64,000 nt of DNA, taken from contig NZ_JAFEVZ010000003.1 of assembly GCF_022802975.1 (NCBI RefSeq), positions 186,001-250,000 of the forward strand, written 5' to 3'. A model generated the notes under the pieces. The model was not told the origin of the DNA, did not search any database, and saw only the letters and a list, made by a program, of their open reading frames with translations. Within the stretch, counting starts at the first letter, position 1. The number at the start of each line of letters is the position of its first letter. Positions 52,551-61,195 of this stretch are shown here, in pieces. The translations under genes and the position numbers were made by a program. The DNA comes from Flavobacterium pectinovorum. Its GTDB lineage: Bacteria; Bacteroidota; Bacteroidia; Flavobacteriales; Flavobacteriaceae.

Positions 52551-52675
52551 AAAAAAACTCAGTCAAAGAATGACTGAGTTTTTATGCTATTAACTAACCA
52601 AAAAACTATAAATTATGAAAATTTATATCAAACAAGAAGGAAACCACCCCTTCCTGATTTGCGAGTGCAAAGATA
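52551..52675 (-). ncRNA. Candidate small RNA with own promoter and terminator
   Basis: On the minus strand, a TATCTTTG -7 element (52668-52675) is followed by about 110 nt without a useful reading frame. These include a purine-rich AGGAAGGGGTGGTTTCCT hairpin (near 52634-52651). A strong terminator AAAACTCAGTCA/AAGAA/TGACTGAGTTTT (52554-52582) ends it, with a T run on the minus strand. It lies between hppD and the DUF3108 gene, each of which has its own context. No RNA family was recognised. Confidence 0.5.
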
Positions 52676-52784
52676 GATACAAAGTTTAAATAATAAATAG
52701 AAAAAGGCGAGTTTAACAAAACATTTACACAAAAATCATCAATTTACAGAGGTTTTTTTTACAATATGCAAAATTTTTACGATT

Positions 52785-53942
52785 TTATAAAGTTCCTCTT
52801 AATTCCTGCTCTCTCTCAATCGACTCAAAAAGCGCTTTAAAGTTACCTGCACCGAATCCTTTTGCCCCCATTCTTTGTATAATTTCAAAAAAAAGCGTTG
52901 GTCTGTCCTGAACCGGCTTCGTAAATATCTGCAAAAGGTAACCATCTTCGTCAGCATCTACCATGATGGCGAGCTTTTCAATTTCATTTAGATCTTCTTT
53001 CATCATCCCCATGTGAACACCTAATCTTTCCGGAATTGCTTCATAATAAGTATGAGGCGGCGCTGATAAAAATTCGACACCACGAGTTCTTAGCTGCGAT
53101 ACGGTTTTAATAATATCATCTGTCGCAATGGCGATATGCTGTATTCCCGGCCCACCATAAAAATCTAAATATTCCTCGATTTGAGATTTTTTCTTTCCTT
53201 CTGCAGGTTCGTTAATCGGGAATTTGATTCTTCCGTTGCCATTTGACATCACTTTACTCATCAAAGCCGAATATTCAGTGGTAATTTGTTTATCATCAAA
53301 TGATAGGAAATTCACAAATCCCATTACATCTTCATAGAATTTTACCCAAGTATTCATTTCGTTCCAGCCCACATTACCAACCATGTGATCGATATATTTT
53401 AAACCTGTTGGCTCCGGGTTATAGTCTGATTTCCATTCTTTATAACCTGGCAAGAAAACGCCATTGTAGTTTTTTCTTTCTACAAAAATATGAACGGTTT
53501 CTCCGTATGTGTAAATTCCGGAACGCACTACCTGACCAAATTCATCTTCCTCAACCGTTGGCTCCATAAAAGAACGTGCCCCGCGTTTGATAGTTTCTTC
53601 GTACGATTTTGTAGCATCTTCGACCCAAAGTGCCGCGACTTTTACTCCGTCACCGTGTTTTTGAAGATGTGCATGAATTGGCGAATCCTGTGTTAAAGGC
53701 GTTGTTAAAACAATTCTGATTTTATCCTGCTTCAAAACATAAGATGCCCTGTCTTTTACTCCGGTTTCTAATCCTGCATAAGCCAATGACTGATATCCAA
53801 AAGCAGTTTTATAATAATGTGCTGACTGTTTTGCGTTCCCCACATAAAATTCTACATAATCTGTTCCTAATAACGGAAGGAAATCCTGTGCTCCTTCAAA
53901 AATTTTTTCTAATCCGTATTCTACTGATTTTACTTCTTTCAT
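52785..53942 (-). CDS. hppD: 4-hydroxyphenylpyruvate dioxygenase
   Basis: 385 residues. Converts 4-hydroxyphenylpyruvate to homogentisate in tyrosine catabolism. Two glyoxalase-like halves are visible. Iron ligands are the His in YIDHMVGNVGWNE, the His in GPGIQHIAIATDDI and the Glu in PTLFFEIIQRMGA. The C-terminal QIFTKPVQDRPTLFFEIIQR with GAKGFGAGNFKALFESIE is typical. Next on the strand, upstream, are a four-helix-bundle gene and hmgA, its pathway successor. Confidence 0.96.
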   Translation of the reverse strand: MKEVKSVEYGLEKIFEGAQDFLPLLGTDYVEFYVGNAKQSAHYYKTAFGYQSLAYAGLETGVKDRASYVLKQDKIRIVLTTPLTQDSPIHAHLQKHGDGVKVAALWVEDATKSYEETIKRGARSFMEPTVEEDEFGQVVRSGIYTYGETVHIFVERKNYNGVFLPGYKEWKSDYNPEPTGLKYIDHMVGNVGWNEMNTWVKFYEDVMGFVNFLSFDDKQITTEYSALMSKVMSNGNGRIKFPINEPAEGKKKSQIEEYLDFYGGPGIQHIAIATDDIIKTVSQLRTRGVEFLSAPPHTYYEAIPERLGVHMGMMKEDLNEIEKLAIMVDADEDGYLLQIFTKPVQDRPTLFFEIIQRMGAKGFGAGNFKALFESIEREQELRGTL

Positions 53943-54529
53943 AATGAGATAATTTGAAAATGAGAAAATGAGATAATTCCTTAATTGAACTTAATTAGAT
54001 TTAATTTTCTAATTGGCACATTGACTAATTACCTAACTCCTCTTAGATGTTGATATTATTTTATTTAAAATTTTTAAAATTTCCGATAATTGATTTAGCA
54101 GTTCTTTGCAATTGGGATAATCATTATGCGCATCGCATAAAAACAACCAATATTCAGTTTCGTCTGCTTCTTTAATTGCAATTTTTAGTTTATGAATAAA
54201 ATCTGCTTTGCTTTCAGCGTTTTGTGATTCTTTTGAGTTTGCTCCAATTGATGTTCCACTTTTTAACAACTGATTTGCAATTACAAATTTCTTTTGATCC
54301 TGAAGTTCCGTTGTATAGTCAATTATATTTAATGCGAAATTGAAAGTTTTTATTAAAAGAGCGTTGTCTTTATATTTTTCGTTGAAAGTCATTTTTGTTA
54401 ATTAGATAATTTGTAAATGTGTCAATGAGATAATTTATTTGTAAGTTTAAAGTTACAATATTTTTAATTATCTAATTTCCAAATTGTCACATTTTCTAAT
54501 TATCTAATTGACACATTAACTAATTATTC
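53943..54529 (-). mobile_element. Repeat element C carrying a four-helix-bundle gene
   Basis: The gene at 54033-54392 is enclosed by imperfect inverted repeats: CTAATTGGCACATTGACTAA (54009-54028, arm to 54036) against 54402-54429, 23 of 28 pairs. The right side continues as a hairpin to 54529 and carries a second copy of the arm in direct orientation (54504-54526, 21 of 23 identical). The word ATGAGATAATT occurs at 53944, 53968 and 54425. A 19-nt word beginning at 54400 recurs exactly at 55717. Mobility is inferred. Confidence 0.55.
54033..54392 (-). CDS. Four-helix-bundle protein (S23-like)
   Basis: 119 residues: NALLIKTFNFALNIIDYTTE, FVIANQLLKSGTSIGANSKE, SQNAESKADFIHKLKIAIKE and ADETEYWLFLCDAHNDY, the complete four-helix pattern. 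It is closer to the broken gene at 25291 than to the one at 38480. Its stop codon lies in the left repeat arm. It sits between hmgA and hppD, on their strand, with no evident part in tyrosine breakdown. Confidence 0.9.
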   Translation of the reverse strand: MTFNEKYKDNALLIKTFNFALNIIDYTTELQDQKKFVIANQLLKSGTSIGANSKESQNAESKADFIHKLKIAIKEADETEYWLFLCDAHNDYPNCKELLNQLSEILKILNKIISTSKRS

Positions 54530-55708
54530 ACACCAGGATTTGTAATACTGCCCATCATCAAGCCCCATTGCTTCTTCCGTAACCATAAGCGGCCTGAAAG
54601 TATCCACCATAACAGCTAATTCCTGAGTTTCTTTATGACCAATACTTCGCTCCATAGCTCCCGGTGCCGGACCGTGCGGAATTCCTTTTGGATGTAAAGT
54701 AATATGACCCTGCTCAATATTATTACGGCTCATAAAATCGCCATCTACATAATATAGTACTTCGTCAGAATCTATATTACTGTGATTGTAGGGTGCCGGA
54801 ATGGCTTTTGGGTGATAATCGTAAAGTCTTGGGCAGAAAGAACAAACGACAAAAGTGGCCGTTTCGAAAGTTTGGTGTACCGGCGGCGGTTGGTGAACAC
54901 GCCCCGTTATAGGTTCAAAGTTGTGAATCGAAAATCCGTATGGGAAATTATAGCCATCCCAACCCACAACGTCAAACGGATGTGTGGCATAAACCACTTC
55001 GTGAATCATACCTTCCTTTTTGATTTTAATTAAAAAATCACCTTTTTCATCGTGTGTTTCCAATTCGTTTGGCAAAATAAAATCACGTTCGCAAAATGGA
55101 GCATGTTCTAAATGCTGACCTGATTGGTTTTTATAACGCTTTGGAGTGTAGAAAGGAGAATAGGATTCTACATAAAACAATCGGTTTTCTTCTGTTTGCT
55201 TCGCCTGTTCGCTATCGCTCGAGTCGAATTCGATTTGGTAAATAATTCCTCTTGGAATAATCAGATAATCTCCATATTCGAAAGGAATGTTTCCAAGCAT
55301 TGTACGCAGTTTCCCTTTTCCTTTATGAATGAAAAGCATTTCGTCGGCATCGGCATTTTTATAGAAATAATTTCGAAGTGATTGTTTTGGAGCAGCCAGA
55401 CCAATAATACAATCTTTATTGACCAGCATTGCTTTTCTACTGTCCAAAAAATCGTTTTCAGGTTTTAATTCAAAACCTTTAAAAAGAAGTGACTTTATAT
55501 TTTTCCCGATTGCAATTTTGGGTTCAACCGAATACGAATTTAAAATTTCTTTAACCTGCGTAGGTCTGTGTACGTGATAGGATAATGATGAATGTCCGTG
55601 AAAACCTTCGGTTCCGAACAATTGCTCATAATAAAAACCTCCGTTTGGTTTTTCGAATTGGGTGTGTCTCTTTTGTGGAAAGTTTCCGAGTTTGTGATAT
55701 AATGGCAT
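54524..55708 (-). CDS. hmgA: Homogentisate 1,2-dioxygenase
   Basis: 394 residues. Opens the homogentisate ring to maleylacetoacetate. The cupin fold shows ADEMLFIHKGKGKLRTMLGN, GDYLIIPRGIIYQIEF, the metal-binding stretch HQTFETATFVVCSFCPRLYD and HSNIDSDEVLYYVDGDFMSR. Final HPKGIPHGPAPGAMERSIG contains a further ligand region. It is first in the hmgA, four-helix gene, hppD order. Repeats of the element C family lie on both sides (to 54529 and from 55717). Confidence 0.94.
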   Translation of the reverse strand: MPLYHKLGNFPQKRHTQFEKPNGGFYYEQLFGTEGFHGHSSLSYHVHRPTQVKEILNSYSVEPKIAIGKNIKSLLFKGFELKPENDFLDSRKAMLVNKDCIIGLAAPKQSLRNYFYKNADADEMLFIHKGKGKLRTMLGNIPFEYGDYLIIPRGIIYQIEFDSSDSEQAKQTEENRLFYVESYSPFYTPKRYKNQSGQHLEHAPFCERDFILPNELETHDEKGDFLIKIKKEGMIHEVVYATHPFDVVGWDGYNFPYGFSIHNFEPITGRVHQPPPVHQTFETATFVVCSFCPRLYDYHPKAIPAPYNHSNIDSDEVLYYVDGDFMSRNNIEQGHITLHPKGIPHGPAPGAMERSIGHKETQELAVMVDTFRPLMVTEEAMGLDDGQYYKSWCE

Positions 55709-55716
55709 GGCTTTTC

Positions 55717-55810
55717 AATTAGATAATTTGTAAATTAGATAATTCGAAAAATTTGAATTGTGTGAACAGACAATCAGCTCAATTTATAATTGACTAATTA
55801 TCTCAATTCG
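55717..55810. repeat. ORF-less relative of element C arms
   Basis: AATTAGATAATTTGTAAAT (55717-55735) is identical to 54400-54418; a second AATTAGATAATT follows at once, and AATTGACTAATTATCT lies in inverted orientation at 55789-55804. It is located just upstream of the hmgA start. Confidence 0.7.
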
Positions 55811-55922
55811 GCCGTTTCACTCAGGATTTCTCTTGATTAGGAATTGAAGATACTCTAATAAACCTGTCCATTTTGTTTTCATTACAACAAATATCGTAAT
55901 TTTTATTGAGTTAAATTACAAA

Positions 55923-58199
55923 TTAAAATAAAAATCCAATATTAAACCAGGTATAACCTTTTGGATTTTCCGGAGACCATGAATACTTTACTTCTATGGG
56001 ACCAATAATCGTTTCTAAACCATAACCTACCGCATACCCTGAATATTTAGGCATATCAATCCAATCTACGGTGCTAAAAAGATCATCACCAAGATTGGCG
56101 TAATTAGCAGAAAAATTAAGGTGATTTTTTCTAAATATTTCATAATCGAAAGTTATACCGGCTTTTATATAACTGTCTCCGGCAATACTCAGGAAATCAT
56201 AACCATAAAAATAATTGAAATTATTTACTTTATTATAACCATATCCTCCCAGAATATAATCAAAAAAAGGAACACTGTCACTTCCAAATGCAAATCCTGC
56301 ATCTGACTGGAATTTTATGGTTGCTTTGTTAAAAACCGTTCTGGCAATTCCAATCTCAGCTTTTGCGGTAGAAAAAGGATTGAACTGATGTGTATAATTA
56401 GAGGATGCCAAATAGGTCTGAATATCCCCTGAAAAATACCATCCTGTTCTTGGAAAACTTTTATTATCGTAAGAATCATATTTTAAATATCCGAAAACAC
56501 TCAAATAATTACTCTCATCAATTGTTGAAGCGGTCTCTAATGTTGGCGATTTTATTTTCAAAAACTTATGTTCCAGACCACCTCCCATAAGGAATTTTTG
56601 CACAAAAATGGTTTGAAAATAGGCCTGATTAGTAATATCCATAAAGTCAACATTAATCAAATTATCTTCATTTACACCAGATTTGTCGTTAATCGTCTGT
56701 GTTATATTCCTGTTAAACTGATTCAGTTTAGAGTTGAAACCAAAACTGATATTAAAACCGTTTTCGACATAATAATTAAAATCGTACCTGAAATTATCAC
56801 CCAGTATAATGTCCAGAGAAGTATTATCGTTTTTTAAAAATGTTTTTCTGTGGGTCAGGTTTAATAAAACAGCACTTTTGTAAAGTCCGTCATAATGCAG
56901 TCCAAGTTTTAAATAAGTATGCGTTGGATTCTCTTTCAACACCAGATTCAAATTATCTTTATTACCAGTTGGCTCAAGCGAATAGGAAATAGCACTAAAA
57001 TTGTGTGTGGCATCTATATTATTTATTCCCACACGAAGGTCTTCATAAGTTATCGTGCTTCCTGGTTTAAATCTAAGTTTACTTGTTATGTATTCTTTGG
57101 TATAATCCTCCAGTTTAGTATTGTTTATTTTTTTTATTTCAAGCGTATCCGAAGCTATTTTTAATTTTGGCTTTTTATAAAGATTTTGTTCGTCTGCCAA
57201 AGCTTTTATTTTTTCGTAAACCTCGAAAGCGGCATCTTCACCCCTTCTGATTATTTCTCCGCCTTTATCAAATGAAATAACGCCAAAATCACGAATATCG
57301 GGCTTTATATAAACATCAGTATCTGCTCTTTTTCCTTTCATTTTTTCGATAGACTGCAGGTTTGTAATCTGCACCAGAATCCTGGTAGCATTTTTTAGCC
57401 CTTTACGACTCAGTAAATCATCCTGTACATCAACTCCAATGATAATATCAGCTCCTAAATCACGAACTTCTTTAATGGGGTAATTATTAACAACTCCTCC
57501 GTCGACCAATAATTTTCCGTCTACTTCAACGGGTGAAAATAAGGACGGAAAAGCAGCACTGGCAACCATAGCCTGTGCCAGATTTCCTTTGTTCAGTAAT
57601 ACCTCCTGACCGGTTTCTATATCAGTCCCGATACATAAAAAAGGTGTTGGCAATTGATTAAAATCACGAACGTGGCGTACATTTCTGGTCAGGCTGCTCA
57701 ATAAATTATAATTGTACATTCCTTTTGAAAGCGCTTCCGGAATTCCAACTCTTAAATTACTAAAAGGCAAGACAATCGCATATAGTTCATCATTTCGTTT
57801 ACCGTAGAAATTTTTGGAAGCTCTTGGAATATAATCATTAATTAATTCGTCAAAATTTGTTCTTTTAAAAATGGAATCAATTTGTGCTGCGTTATATCCT
57901 GTTGCATAAAGCCCCCCGATTACAGCTCCCATACTCGTACCACCAATATAATCGACTTTTATCCCAGCTTCTTCAAGTACTTTTAAAACTCCGATATGAG
58001 CAAACCCTTTGGCCCCTCCGCCACTTAAAACCAAACCAATTTTTGGTCTTTTGATACTGTCTTGTTTATTTTCCTGCGAAAAAGATTTTTCCTGACTGAA
58101 TAATAAAAGTATCAAAAGAGCCGTCTGTACGCCCCAGATGGAAATGGAAAACTGCGAGAGACGAAAAGCTATTTTTTCGTGTAAAAAAAGAGCGACCAT
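55923..58199 (-). CDS. Patatin-like phospholipase with C-terminal BamA-like barrel
   Basis: 758 residues from the ATG at 58199, which has an AAGGAG sequence 5 nt upstream; a frame from 58274 is also open and has 783 residues. The patatin domain has oxyanion GGGAKG (60-65), nucleophile elbow GTSMG (Ser89) and the Asp in VDGGVVNNYP. A POTRA-like segment and a surface-antigen barrel ending KGYTWFNIGFLF follow, the PlpD-like type V secretion layout, in which the lipase is the passenger. The hydrophobic signal segment lies about 25 residues in, which is atypical. Follows uvrC by 12-86 nt. Confidence 0.87.
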   Translation of the reverse strand: MVALFLHEKIAFRLSQFSISIWGVQTALLILLLFSQEKSFSQENKQDSIKRPKIGLVLSGGGAKGFAHIGVLKVLEEAGIKVDYIGGTSMGAVIGGLYATGYNAAQIDSIFKRTNFDELINDYIPRASKNFYGKRNDELYAIVLPFSNLRVGIPEALSKGMYNYNLLSSLTRNVRHVRDFNQLPTPFLCIGTDIETGQEVLLNKGNLAQAMVASAAFPSLFSPVEVDGKLLVDGGVVNNYPIKEVRDLGADIIIGVDVQDDLLSRKGLKNATRILVQITNLQSIEKMKGKRADTDVYIKPDIRDFGVISFDKGGEIIRRGEDAAFEVYEKIKALADEQNLYKKPKLKIASDTLEIKKINNTKLEDYTKEYITSKLRFKPGSTITYEDLRVGINNIDATHNFSAISYSLEPTGNKDNLNLVLKENPTHTYLKLGLHYDGLYKSAVLLNLTHRKTFLKNDNTSLDIILGDNFRYDFNYYVENGFNISFGFNSKLNQFNRNITQTINDKSGVNEDNLINVDFMDITNQAYFQTIFVQKFLMGGGLEHKFLKIKSPTLETASTIDESNYLSVFGYLKYDSYDNKSFPRTGWYFSGDIQTYLASSNYTHQFNPFSTAKAEIGIARTVFNKATIKFQSDAGFAFGSDSVPFFDYILGGYGYNKVNNFNYFYGYDFLSIAGDSYIKAGITFDYEIFRKNHLNFSANYANLGDDLFSTVDWIDMPKYSGYAVGYGLETIIGPIEVKYSWSPENPKGYTWFNIGFLF

Positions 58200-58218
58200 A
58201 GAAGCTCCTTTTTTTACA
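58180..58218 (-). other. Hairpin around the patatin start codon
   Basis: On the minus strand, TGTAAAAAAAGGAGC pairs with GCTCTTTTTTTACA, enclosing a 10-nt loop that contains the ATG at 58199; the AGGAG ribosome-binding sequence is in the stem. It resembles a terminator of uvrC as well as an RNA switch at the start site. Confidence 0.45.
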
Positions 58219-58285
58219 TTAGAAAAAAAGCTTTTTGACCGAGTATTTGAAATGGACAGCTGGATTAGGCGCATAAAAAAACGTA

Positions 58286-60079
58286 CTAATTGTTTTTGTA
58301 AAAGTCGACAATTTTTTTGGCTTTTGACACCCCTATTACATCAGAAATTTCTTTTTCTGTAGCCAATTTCAATCTTTTAACACTTTTAAAATGTTGGATT
58401 AACGCCAGCATGGTTTTTTCGCCAATGCCCGGAATACTTTCTACAGACGAATTAAGAGCCGCCTTACTACGCTTGTCACGGTGAAAAGTGATCCCAAAGC
58501 GGTGGGCTTCGTTTCGCAATTGCTGGATAACCTTAAGCGTTTCTGACTTTTTATCGAGATACAACGGAATCGAATCGCCGGGATAAAACAGTTCTTCAAG
58601 GCGTTTCGCAATTCCGATAATGGCAATTTTACCGCGCAATCCTAATTCATCAATACTTTTCAGGGCTGCCGATAATTGCCCTTTTCCACCATCAATAATA
58701 ATCAATTGCGGAAGCGGTTCGTTTTCGTCCAGTAATCGTTTGTAACGGCGGTATACGATTTCGGTCATTGAAGCAAAATCATCAGGCCCCACGACGGTTT
58801 TTACATTAAAATGACGGTAATCTTTCTTGCTTGGCTTCCCGTCTTTAAAAACCACGCAGGCCGCCACAGGGTTCGTTCCCTGAATATTAGAGTTATCAAA
58901 ACATTCGATATGGCGCGGCTCTGCAGGCAAACGCAAATCTTTCTGCATTTGTGCCATAATTCGGTTTACATGTCTGTCCGGATCTACAATTTGCAGTTGT
59001 TTCAATTGTTCAATTCGATAGAATTTGGCATTTCGAATCGATAAATCTAAAATCTGCTTTTTGTCTCCAAGCTGCGGAACGGTTATTTTAATGTTTTCGC
59101 CCAAATTCAGTTCAAAAGGAACAATAATCTCTTTTGATAATAACTGAAAACGTTCACGTAATTCTACAATCGCTAATTCTAATAATTCTTCATCACTTTC
59201 ATCCAGCTTTTTCTTCATTTCTAAAGTATGTGAACGAATGATCGAACCATGCGAAATCTGCAAAAAGTTGACATAAGCTGCACTTTCATCAGACACAATC
59301 GAGAAAACATCAATGTTGGTAATCTTCGGATTAATGATGGTAGATCTGGATTGATAATTTTCTAAAACTTCAATTTTTTCTTTGATTTTCTGCGCTTCTT
59401 CAAATTGTAAATGCTGCGCATAAGTGTTCATCAATTTCCTGAAATCCTTTAAACTTTCTTTAAAATTCCCTTTGAGGATTTCACGAATGGCATTAACTTG
59501 TCTTTGATATTCTTCCAAAGGTTCTAAGCCTTCACAAGGCCCTTTGCAATTGCCGATATGATATTCCAGACAAACCTTGAATTTTCCCGAATTGATATTG
59601 GATTCACTCAAATCATAATTACAGGTTCTCAAAGGATACAATTCTTTGATTAAATCCAGAATCGTATAAACCATTTTGAAATTGGTGTACGGACCAAAAT
59701 ATTCAGAACCGTCTTTTATCATTCTTCGGGTCAAAAATATTCTCGAAAAAGGTTCTTTTTTAATGCAGATCCAAGGGTAACTTTTATCATCCCGAAGCAG
59801 CACATTATAACGAGGCTGCAGGGTTTTGATTAGGTTGTTTTCTAACAAAAGTGCATCGGTTTCAGTAGGGACAACAATATGCCTTATGGTAATGATTTTT
59901 TTTACCAGTACATTGGTCTTGGCCGTATCGTGAATTTTATTAAAATAAGAAGAAACCCTTTTTTTTAGGTTTTTGGCTTTCCCAACATATAAAATTTTTC
60001 CGTCTTTATCGTAATACTGATACACACCTGGATTATCCGGCAGGGTTTGAATTTGAAGTTCTAATGACGGTTTTTGCAT
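58286..60079 (-). CDS. uvrC: Excinuclease ABC subunit C
   Basis: 597 residues. Makes both incisions in nucleotide excision repair. N-terminal GIY-YIG nuclease: GVYQYYDKDGKILYVGKAKN (residues 18-37). The central UVR motif is LQFEEAQKIKEKIEVLENYQ. The RNase H-like nuclease includes HIECFDNSNIQGTNPVAACV and FASMTEIVYRRYKRLL, and a C-terminal helix-hairpin-helix pair (ESIPGIGEKTMLALIQHF...ISDVIGVSKAKKIVDFY) follows. Cysteines in CNYDLS, CLEYHIGNCKGPC fit the family cluster. Confidence 0.96.
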   Translation of the reverse strand: MQKPSLELQIQTLPDNPGVYQYYDKDGKILYVGKAKNLKKRVSSYFNKIHDTAKTNVLVKKIITIRHIVVPTETDALLLENNLIKTLQPRYNVLLRDDKSYPWICIKKEPFSRIFLTRRMIKDGSEYFGPYTNFKMVYTILDLIKELYPLRTCNYDLSESNINSGKFKVCLEYHIGNCKGPCEGLEPLEEYQRQVNAIREILKGNFKESLKDFRKLMNTYAQHLQFEEAQKIKEKIEVLENYQSRSTIINPKITNIDVFSIVSDESAAYVNFLQISHGSIIRSHTLEMKKKLDESDEELLELAIVELRERFQLLSKEIIVPFELNLGENIKITVPQLGDKKQILDLSIRNAKFYRIEQLKQLQIVDPDRHVNRIMAQMQKDLRLPAEPRHIECFDNSNIQGTNPVAACVVFKDGKPSKKDYRHFNVKTVVGPDDFASMTEIVYRRYKRLLDENEPLPQLIIIDGGKGQLSAALKSIDELGLRGKIAIIGIAKRLEELFYPGDSIPLYLDKKSETLKVIQQLRNEAHRFGITFHRDKRSKAALNSSVESIPGIGEKTMLALIQHFKSVKRLKLATEKEISDVIGVSKAKKIVDFYKNN

Positions 60080-60161
60080 TATATTTATTTCTGAAGATAT
60101 GAAAGAGTCTTGTCAAAAATCATTCCGATTCGCATTGGAAAGCTTAACACTGAAATCTTTT

Positions 60162-60169
60162 CAAATTTA
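60162..60169 (-). promoter_or_regulatory. -7 element TAAATTTG of uvrC
   Basis: Exact TAnnTTTG match on the minus strand, about 83 nt before the uvrC start, in the divergent space shared with the aspartoacylase-like gene. Confidence 0.35.
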
Positions 60170-60214
60170 CGAAATCAAAAGAATAATTTCTATATTTAGC
60201 TTTTATAATTCGAC

Positions 60215-61195
60215 ATGAAAAACAATGCCCCAATGGTTCTTTTTGGCGAATCGATTTTGCCCGGAGAAAACAAAACGATCAACGTAGAAATCGCCAGATT
60301 ACACACTACAACCAAACTTAATATCCCGATTATTGTTCGAAGGTCTAAAATTGATGGCCCGGTAGTTTTATTTTCAGCCGGAATTCATGGCGATGAAATT
60401 AATGGAGTCGAAATTGTACGCCAGATTATCAGCAAAAAAATAAACCGCCCCACAAGAGGAACCATCATCTGCATTCCGATTATCAATATTTATGGTTTTG
60501 TCAATAAATCAAGGGAATTTCCTGACGGACGTGACCTGAACCGTGTTTTTCCGGGAAGCAAAAAAGGATCACTGGCAAGCCGATTTGCTTTTCATATTGC
60601 AAGCCAGGTTTTACCTATTATTGATTATGCCGTCGATTTTCATGCCGGAGGTGCAAGCCGCTTTAATGCTCCACAAATTCGAATTACAGAGAACAATCCC
60701 GAATTAAAACTTCTGGCAGATGTTTTTAATGCTCCGTTTACCTTGTATTCGAAAAACATCAATGGTTCTTTTAGAAATACTTCTGAAAAAGCCAATATCA
60801 AAATGTTGCTTTTTGAAGGCGGAAAATCATTAGACATTAATGATCCCGTTGCCAATGAAGGTATAAAAGGCACCAAACGTCTGCTTCATTATTTAAATAT
60901 GCTCGACCCGAAACATGTTGTTGAAAAAGCTGATTTTCCTTCTATTTATATTAAAAATTCAGTCTGGCTGAGGGCAAAACAATCCGGGTTATTACACGAT
61001 TATAATATGGTAAGCCGATTTGTCACGAAAGGCACTATTTTAGCCATTATTACAGACCCTTTTGGTAAATTTGAGCAAAAAGTAAAAGCTCCGCATGACG
61101 GTTTTGTCATCAATGCCAATCATTCACCAATCGTTTATGAAGGCGATGCTATTTACCATATCTCTAAAAATATTGACAACAATGCCGACGACTAA
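60215..61195 (+). CDS. Succinylglutamate desuccinylase/aspartoacylase-family protein
   Basis: 326 residues of the M14-like zinc carboxypeptidase superfamily. Zinc ligands in SAGIHGDEINGVEIVRQI (His and Glu of HxxE) and the His in YAVDFHAGGASRFNAP; the substrate-contact DGRDLNRVFPG is also present, and the C-terminal beta domain ends with DAIYHISKNID. Such proteins hydrolyse N-acyl amino acids. In this branch the substrate is unknown. Its end overlaps the start of the 5-formyl-THF cyclo-ligase gene by 14 nt. Confidence 0.9.
   Translation: MKNNAPMVLFGESILPGENKTINVEIARLHTTTKLNIPIIVRRSKIDGPVVLFSAGIHGDEINGVEIVRQIISKKINRPTRGTIICIPIINIYGFVNKSREFPDGRDLNRVFPGSKKGSLASRFAFHIASQVLPIIDYAVDFHAGGASRFNAPQIRITENNPELKLLADVFNAPFTLYSKNINGSFRNTSEKANIKMLLFEGGKSLDINDPVANEGIKGTKRLLHYLNMLDPKHVVEKADFPSIYIKNSVWLRAKQSGLLHDYNMVSRFVTKGTILAIITDPFGKFEQKVKAPHDGFVINANHSPIVYEGDAIYHISKNIDNNADD

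Noticed and set aside
52615..52689. 24-codon plus-strand frame (MKIYIKQEGNHPFLIC...)
   Set aside because: It has no downstream gene on that strand and is antisense to a region with a good minus-strand promoter and terminator; not supported as a peptide.
38480..54392. Four-helix genes as Avd of a diversity-generating retroelement
   Set aside because: No reverse transcriptase, template repeat or variable repeat is seen anywhere in the window.
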